Source: Nageia nagi
Lineage: Eukaryota; Pinophyta
DNA length: 64,000 nucleotides
Assembly (NCBI GenBank): GCA_050084985.1
Contig: JBITNC010000001.1
Span: 114,700,001 to 114,764,000 of the forward strand
Direction of reading: 5' to 3'
In this document: positions 58,108 to 64,000 of the stretch, piece by piece
Layout: every line of letters begins with the position of its first letter
Numbering within the stretch: position 1 is the first letter of the stretch
The notes under the pieces: generated by a model
Seen by the model: the letters and a program-made list of their open reading frames with translations, nothing else
What the model was told of the DNA's origin: nothing
The model's database searches: none
Made by a program: the position numbers and the translations under genes

Positions 58108-58584
58108 CTCCTCCAAATAGATACAACAAAGATAAGAACTTTTTACATATTGCAAAGTAAGAAAGATCTAGTTTGATACTCACTACTTTGTCAAATATAA
58201 TCATTAACCATAACTAGTTTTAATGTACATGAAGTAGTCATCCAACTGAAAGTCATAAAGAGTCTCCAAGAGCTTGCATACTTGAAGTAACTAACTTGCA
58301 ATCTCAAAAAAACTTACAAGTCAATAGCATCTCAAAAAACAAGATCAATTAGAAGCAACATGATCATATCAACAAGGATATATGTATCAAACAATGCCAT
58401 CATAAACTGATCAATGGTGCATTAAAAGTCATGACAAAGATGTTAGACAAAAAATATGGTCACTTGCTATATACAAAACATGTGTTGATTATCATAACAA
58501 GTAAGACAAAAAATAAATTGCACATATGAGTTCTTCACATATGGATAATTTAATAGTGCTAAAAGGCACATAAGAGTTCCTCAC
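58108..58584 (-). repeat. Palindrome arm 2, D2
   Basis: Counterpart of 35,506-35,982. Confidence 0.88.
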
Positions 58585-58758
58585 ACATGGATAACTGAAT
58601 AGTGCTAAATTGGCCAATTTTTGCTCTAAATTTGTACAATAAGTTCCTCATGTAGAACAAACTTACCATGAAGGTGTATAATAAAATCAACACTATACAA
58701 CATAAAATCCTCCTAGGGATGAAGTTGTCATCACAAAAAATGCATTCAACATAAAAAT

Positions 58759-61700
58759 TCAAACTTCACTCCCCCTTGAGGTAAAATTCACCAACTTAAT
58801 AGCATTCCTAAGCTGACAAAATTGAGCTTCAAGAAGGGGCTTGGTGAAAAAATCAATGGAGTTCAAGGTGGATGGACAATACTCTAGGTGTATTATGCCA
58901 TCAAGAACCTTCTACCTAATAAAATGCTCATGGATTTCCACATGTTTTATTCTTTGATGGAACATAAGATTCTTAGCTAAAAAAATAGACAACTGATTAT
59001 CTGAAGAACTCAAAGATGATCCAACTTACTCATACCCAATTTATTTCAAAATATGCCTTAGCTAAATAGCTTCCTAGGATGCAACAAACATGGTATGGTA
59101 TTCAACTTCTATAGTGGAAAGAAAAATAGTAGTCTACTTCTTGGAAGCCCAAGAGATAGCACTTAAACCAATCCTAAAAATATACGAAGAGGTTGATTTT
59201 CTATCATCTCTATCTCTTCAATAATTAGAATCTAAAAATCTTGAGAGAACAAATGAGGGTAACTTAGAATACTTGAGAGCAAGATATTTCATTCTTGTAA
59301 CATACCTCAAGATTTGTTTAACAGCATTAAGGTGCTCAACATATGGTTTCTACATGAATCATGCCATCAGATTCACTGCAAAGGTAATATTTGGTCTGAA
59401 AATAGTCAAATATAGAAGACTAATAATTAATTGCCTATAAGCTATAGCATCAACAAATTGAGAGTTGGAGCTTAGAGAAATAGTGATTCTAGGAGAGACT
59501 AAGATTGCAACATATCTCCAGTCCATTCTAAACTTATGCAAGATGTCTAATATATACTTAGATTGATTGAGATAAGTACAATCCTTATATTTATACACTT
59601 GCATTCCAAGATAGTAATGCAAGAGACTAAGATTAGTCATTTCAAACATTACCTTAAGTTTAGATATGCACTTTTGAATGATTTCATCATTTTCATAGTA
59701 ATCGAAAGATCATCCATATAAAAGAGAATCAAGACCACATCTATTCCTTGAGTGAGCACATATAAATCAAATTATAAAAAGCACTTAGAGAAACCAATAT
59801 CTACAAAATATCCTAAAATCTTTTTATAGCAAATTTTAGATGCTTGCTTAAGTCCATATAATGATTTCTTTAGCTTGCACATAAAAGACTCTTTACCTTC
59901 CATAATGAACCCTTCTAGTTGATTCATGAATATTTCCACATCTAAGTCACCATTGAGAAATGCACTCTTAACATCAAGTTGAAAAACTTTCCATCCTTGA
60001 GCTTCAAAAAGAGTAAGGATAATTATCACATTAGACATATTTGCCATGGGAGCAAAGGTTTCCTCATAATTTACACCATATTTCTGAATAAAACCTTTTG
60101 CTACTAACCTTACCTTGTATTTCTCAATATCCTCAACATAATTGTACTTGACCTTGTAGATCCACTTATTACCAATTACATTTTTCTCATTAGGATAAGG
60201 AACCAAATTCTAAGTTTTATTTTTCATTAACACATCACACTCCATTTTCATGGATTCCATCCAACACTCATGCTTTGAAGCTTCTTTGAAGGATGAGGGC
60301 TCATGCCTGTTATCAATTTTGGTAAATAAGGATTTGTTCAAGGTCATACTCCTTTTTACCCTTTGAGTTGGAGAGTTTTGTTCATAAGGTGACTAGACTA
60401 TATCAATATCCAACTAGCTAGGAGCAATTGATGAGTTATCTAGATCATCAACATCCTCATTACAAGTAGATTCTTTAGGAGGTTCATTGAACTTTATATC
60501 TTTTGAAATGAATACTACTTTATATGATGAAGAGTAGAGCCTATAGCCTTTATTCTAACTATCATAACCTATAAAGATGCATTTTTAGTCCTTTTGTCTA
60601 ATTTCTCCCTTTTCTCAAAAATAATGGAGGAGAATGCTTCACAACCAAACACCCTAAGGTGTGAAATGTTAGGTTTTATTCCTAACCATGCTTCAAAAGA
60701 AATTTTACCCTAAATGACTTTTATGGGACACCTATTCAAGGTGTAAATAACAATGCTTACTACTTCACCCCATAAGAAATTAGGAAGATTACCCAACATG
60801 CATCTAGCCATTTCTATAATTATTCTATTTTTCCATTTGATAACACCATTATACTGAGGAGTGTAAGGAATCATAAACTACCTCTTGATTCCATACTTAG
60901 CAAAATAGTCATTGAACTCATTACTATTATATTCTCCTCTTTTATCTGATCTTAACATCTTGATTTTAAGGTTAGTTTGATTATCAATAAAGGCCTTAAA
61001 AATCTTAAAACTTTCAAAAGTTTGATCCTTGTGCTCAATTAGATACCTAAAGGTCATCCTACTAAAGTCATCAATGAAGGTCAAGATGTAAGATGGTCCT
61101 CTAAGCAACTTAGTCTGAAATAGACCTATCAAATATGAATGCACAAGTTGAAGAGGTTGAGATGCTCTTATTACCTTATCTTTTTTGAACTTTTGCCTAT
61201 GCATCTTGCCAAGGATGTACTTTTTACAAATACCAATTGAAGTTGAAATTGAAGGCAAACCTTCCACAAATTTTTGGTCTTTCATAACTTGAATACTCTT
61301 ATGGTTAAGGTTTCCTAAATGATGGTGTTAAAGATTGCCTCTAGAACACACACTAGTAGTAAGACACATCTTTGATAGAATTGATCCACAATATATAGAT
61401 CATCTTTCATTGATAATTTTACCAACATGAAAAGTCATTTCTTAATGCACCAGGATTAAGAGTTGAACTCAAATGAGTACCTTTTTCTAGCAACTTGGAT
61501 CATGAAGAGAAGGTTCATCTTAAGCTTAGAAATATAGAGCACATTATCAAGAATCTTCCCATGAATCAACACATTTCTAATTCCTTGGACTTCAAGGATA
61601 GAGTTATCACCTATCACAATTGCATCTTTTTTATACATGTGAAAGTTCTCAAACTTATCCTTTTCAAAGCATAGGTTATTAATGCAACTAGAGGAAATAA

Positions 61701-62697
61701 TCTAATTAGATAAAAAAATATGAGACATGGAGTAGAGCACCACAACAAAACTACCTTGAATATTCTTCTTTCCTTTGAAGTTCTTTACATTACCATTACC
61801 TTTGTTCTTTTCCTCTCTTTATTTTTTGTATCAATAAACTTCTTTGTGATATTGGATGCCACAATAGTTACAATTTCCATCAAAATTTGCCTTAGGATTT
61901 GGATTATTTACTTTATCTTTTCTATCTATTTGCTTGAAGTGGTTGTTGTTGCGATTGTTCCTACTATTATTGATGTTCTTGTCATTTTTTTTACCTCTTT
62001 TCTCAAACATTTTGAAGGAAGAGAGATAATATTTTTTATGATTATTGAACTTCTTCTTAAAAGGAGTTTTGGTTGCTTATAGAGCAACATTATTATCTTT
62101 TAGAGAAAAAATCAACACCTTTTTGTTAAGGGTTTTCTCATGCTTCAAAACAAGCTTAGAAAGGTTCTCAAGGGAGAAGACTTCTTCATCATCAAGCCTT
62201 ATTTCTATATCCATCACAAAGCTACCAAACTTTGAAGAAAAGCTTTGGAAAATGATGAAGACTATGAACTCATCATTGATCCAATTGCACCCATAAGCAA
62301 CAAGTTGGGTTCTTAGGTCAATGGTTTTATTCAAGTAGATAGCCACATTTTCATCTTTATCTTGATGAGATTGAAGAAAATTTTGGAGAATTGTAAACCT
62401 TCTTGAAAACTTTGAACCAACTTAGATTTGCTTAAGCTTATCCCAAGCTTCCATTACTGAAGTTGAAGAGAAAATCATCAGGAGCACATCATCTAAAACT
62501 ACATAAAAAATCATGGAGGTTTCCAACTCATTCTTCATGTTGTAAGTCTCTAATGCCTTCTCATTTGTAGGAGGTACAAGGTTCTCATTCACTATTTGCC
62601 AAAGCTTCCTTTTTTGCAACTTAGATCTCATCCAAGTTTCCTAAATCCCAAATTTGGAACCATCAAGAATGCATTTGGGTAAAAAGAATTCTCCCAT
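58759..62697 (-). pseudogene. Copia F gag-pol, D2 copy
   Basis: Starts at 62,697 and ends at 58,759 (3,939 nt against 3,890 in D1, so D1 has lost small segments). Blocks as in D1; some are better preserved: gag LDDEEVFSLENLSKLVLKHE, integrase YILTFIDDFSRMTFRYLIEH with HSYLIGLF (first Asp changed to Tyr), LRSDKRGEYNSNEF, RT SLYGLKQASKICYKKILG. The zinc-knuckle last Cys is TGA here too, so that stop predates the duplication. Many stops and shifts. Confidence 0.92.
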
Positions 62698-64000
62698 TTG
62701 CTACATAAGAATATGAAAAATAATAAGCATGTGGTTCAATAAACAACATTATATGTTAAGTTTTAACCAAGTAAGTCATACATGTTACATTTAATTAACT
62801 AAGTCATGTTTGATTAGATTCACTAGTGCAAATATTTTACAACTCAAATATACATCCCATTAACCTAAATACTTTTTCATCACCAAGAACTGTAGATGAA
62901 GAGTGACAATATTGAGGCTTGTTTTTTTTATCTAAAATTAGGCCTTTACCTAGATGCTTGCATAAGAGGAGCTCAAGTACTACCAATCCTCAACCAATTC
63001 ACCTTGGTTAGTATTATACTTTTTCATAAGGATAAGTACCTATTATTTTTCAAGGTTATAATGTCTATTAGATTGACCAAATTATTAATCTTGATTAGGT
63101 TTCAATTTGTTCTCTTAGGTTATCATGATAATCCCTAAATGGAAATGCAAACATATAGTATCACTACACACAAGTCTATCCACCTAATGGAGTTATATCT
63201 AGATCAACAGAGGACTTAGTGGCAATTCAGAAGTATGAACTTTTCACCATTTGGATCATCAAACTTAAAATCTCCAATTCGCCTATCCTCATCTCATAGC
63301 TCCTCAAATAAGTCATGTTGCAGAATGTACATGTAGATGTGTTCATTTTAGGAGATTTTTCATATCAATATTTGCATTTTTATTTGCATAAGCAAATAAA
63401 TCAAAGTGCAAAAAATGAAGTAAAACAACATCCATTCAAAATTTTAAACCTAAGTGTCCAATGGATTTTATTTGCAACTGCTAAAGGACATCTTTACAAC
63501 ATTCCTTATTTGTACAAGTTCATTCCATTCTTGCATAAAGAAGTAAAAAGCATCATAACTTAAGTAATAATCATGCATTATTCCAACTTAAGTACAAAGC
63601 ATACATATTTAAAAATAAACTTTAAGTACTATGCAATATTTCAATACAAGATAAAGTAAGAGGTATTGGTATGCAAAAAGATAAAATTTAAGTAAGAATT
63701 TATACAAATTCTCCTTTTTTACTTAAAGTTTTATTTTTAAAGATAGCATACTAGTTTATGAAAAATATCTTATAAGAATTTTCATTCCATAACATTGCTC
63801 TAAAGATCTAAAAAATTAAGTAAAAACAATTCCCCCTTATTACTTAATAAAGATCCTAAGTAATATTACATTTAGCTACATAATATTTACTAATGTAAAA
63901 AGCAATGTAATTAAGGAAAAATAAAACTTGTAAAGATATGCCTCTAGAATATCTACCTAGTTAAAACTATCTTGAAAAACTTGCTCCAAGTAGGAGAAAC
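62698..64000 (-). other. Leader of copia F, D2 copy, running off the window
   Basis: Matches the D1 leader to 63,878. The last 122 bases continue as AT-rich DNA unlike the sequence beyond D1 and may be the native continuation of the leader; no LTR or primer site is reached. Confidence 0.65.

Larger units (their letters stand above)
50681..63878. repeat. Segmental duplication copy D2
   Basis: 13,198 bp matching D1 in the same orientation. Its left boundary falls inside an unbroken H reading frame, so on this side D2 keeps the older arrangement while D1 is cut. Its right boundary (TTTAGCTA, 63,878) is followed by sequence different from that beyond D1. No element B insertion. Confidence 0.93.

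Overview
This is nuclear DNA of a land plant, probably a species with a large, repeat-rich genome. A conifer or other gymnosperm would fit, but the sequence alone does not prove it. The one clear host gene is at the left edge: three 5' exons of the cytosolic ribosomal protein uS15 (RPS13) gene, on the minus strand, with plant GT-AG introns and telo-box motifs upstream. From about 4.0 kb onward the window is a pile of nested, mostly decayed retrotransposons (Ty1/copia, Ty3/gypsy, L1 LINE) with AT-rich leaders between them.

Layout. 1-1,700: uS15 gene and promoter. 1,700-4,035: AT-rich DNA with small tandem repeats and one unclassified coding-like stretch. 4,036-5,439: 5' LTR, tRNA-Met primer site and leader of a copia element (G), cut by element A. 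5,440-13,935: copia element A (+), with 5' LTR, leader carrying PPR and fumarase fragments, one gag-pol frame with six stops, an array of 49-bp hairpin repeats and a 3' LTR stub. 13,962-16,314: 5' end of a gypsy element E (+). 16,315-41,255 (D1) and 50,681-63,878 (D2): two direct copies of a 13.2-kb block, in order copia H gag (-), L1 fragment (+), gypsy J (-), a 478-bp-arm palindrome, copia F (-). D1 is interrupted by copia element B (-, 21,105-32,883), whose leader is in turn interrupted by a young gag-only LTR element (26,842-29,476). 41,256-48,471: Sirevirus-like copia I (-), inserted into the RNase H region of the H copy that runs into D2.

Relative history read from the sequence: the palindrome and the J tandem predate the D1/D2 duplication (both copies have them). 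B entered D1 afterwards; D2 preserves the empty site. The gag-only element then entered B; A and F preserve that empty site. By eye, divergence follows the same order: D1 against D2 a few percent, B LTR pair about 7 differences in 474, gag-only LTR pair 2 in 320.

Most interesting points: (1) the A/B copia family carries different host gene fragments at the same place in its leader (PPR plus fumarase in A; PPR-like plus a Notchless WD40 repeat in B); (2) its 3' untranslated region holds a tandem array of hairpins whose stem changes are compensatory between units; (3) a recent gag-only element sits beside a plausible autonomous gypsy partner. No pol frame in the window is intact, so any present activity would need help in trans.
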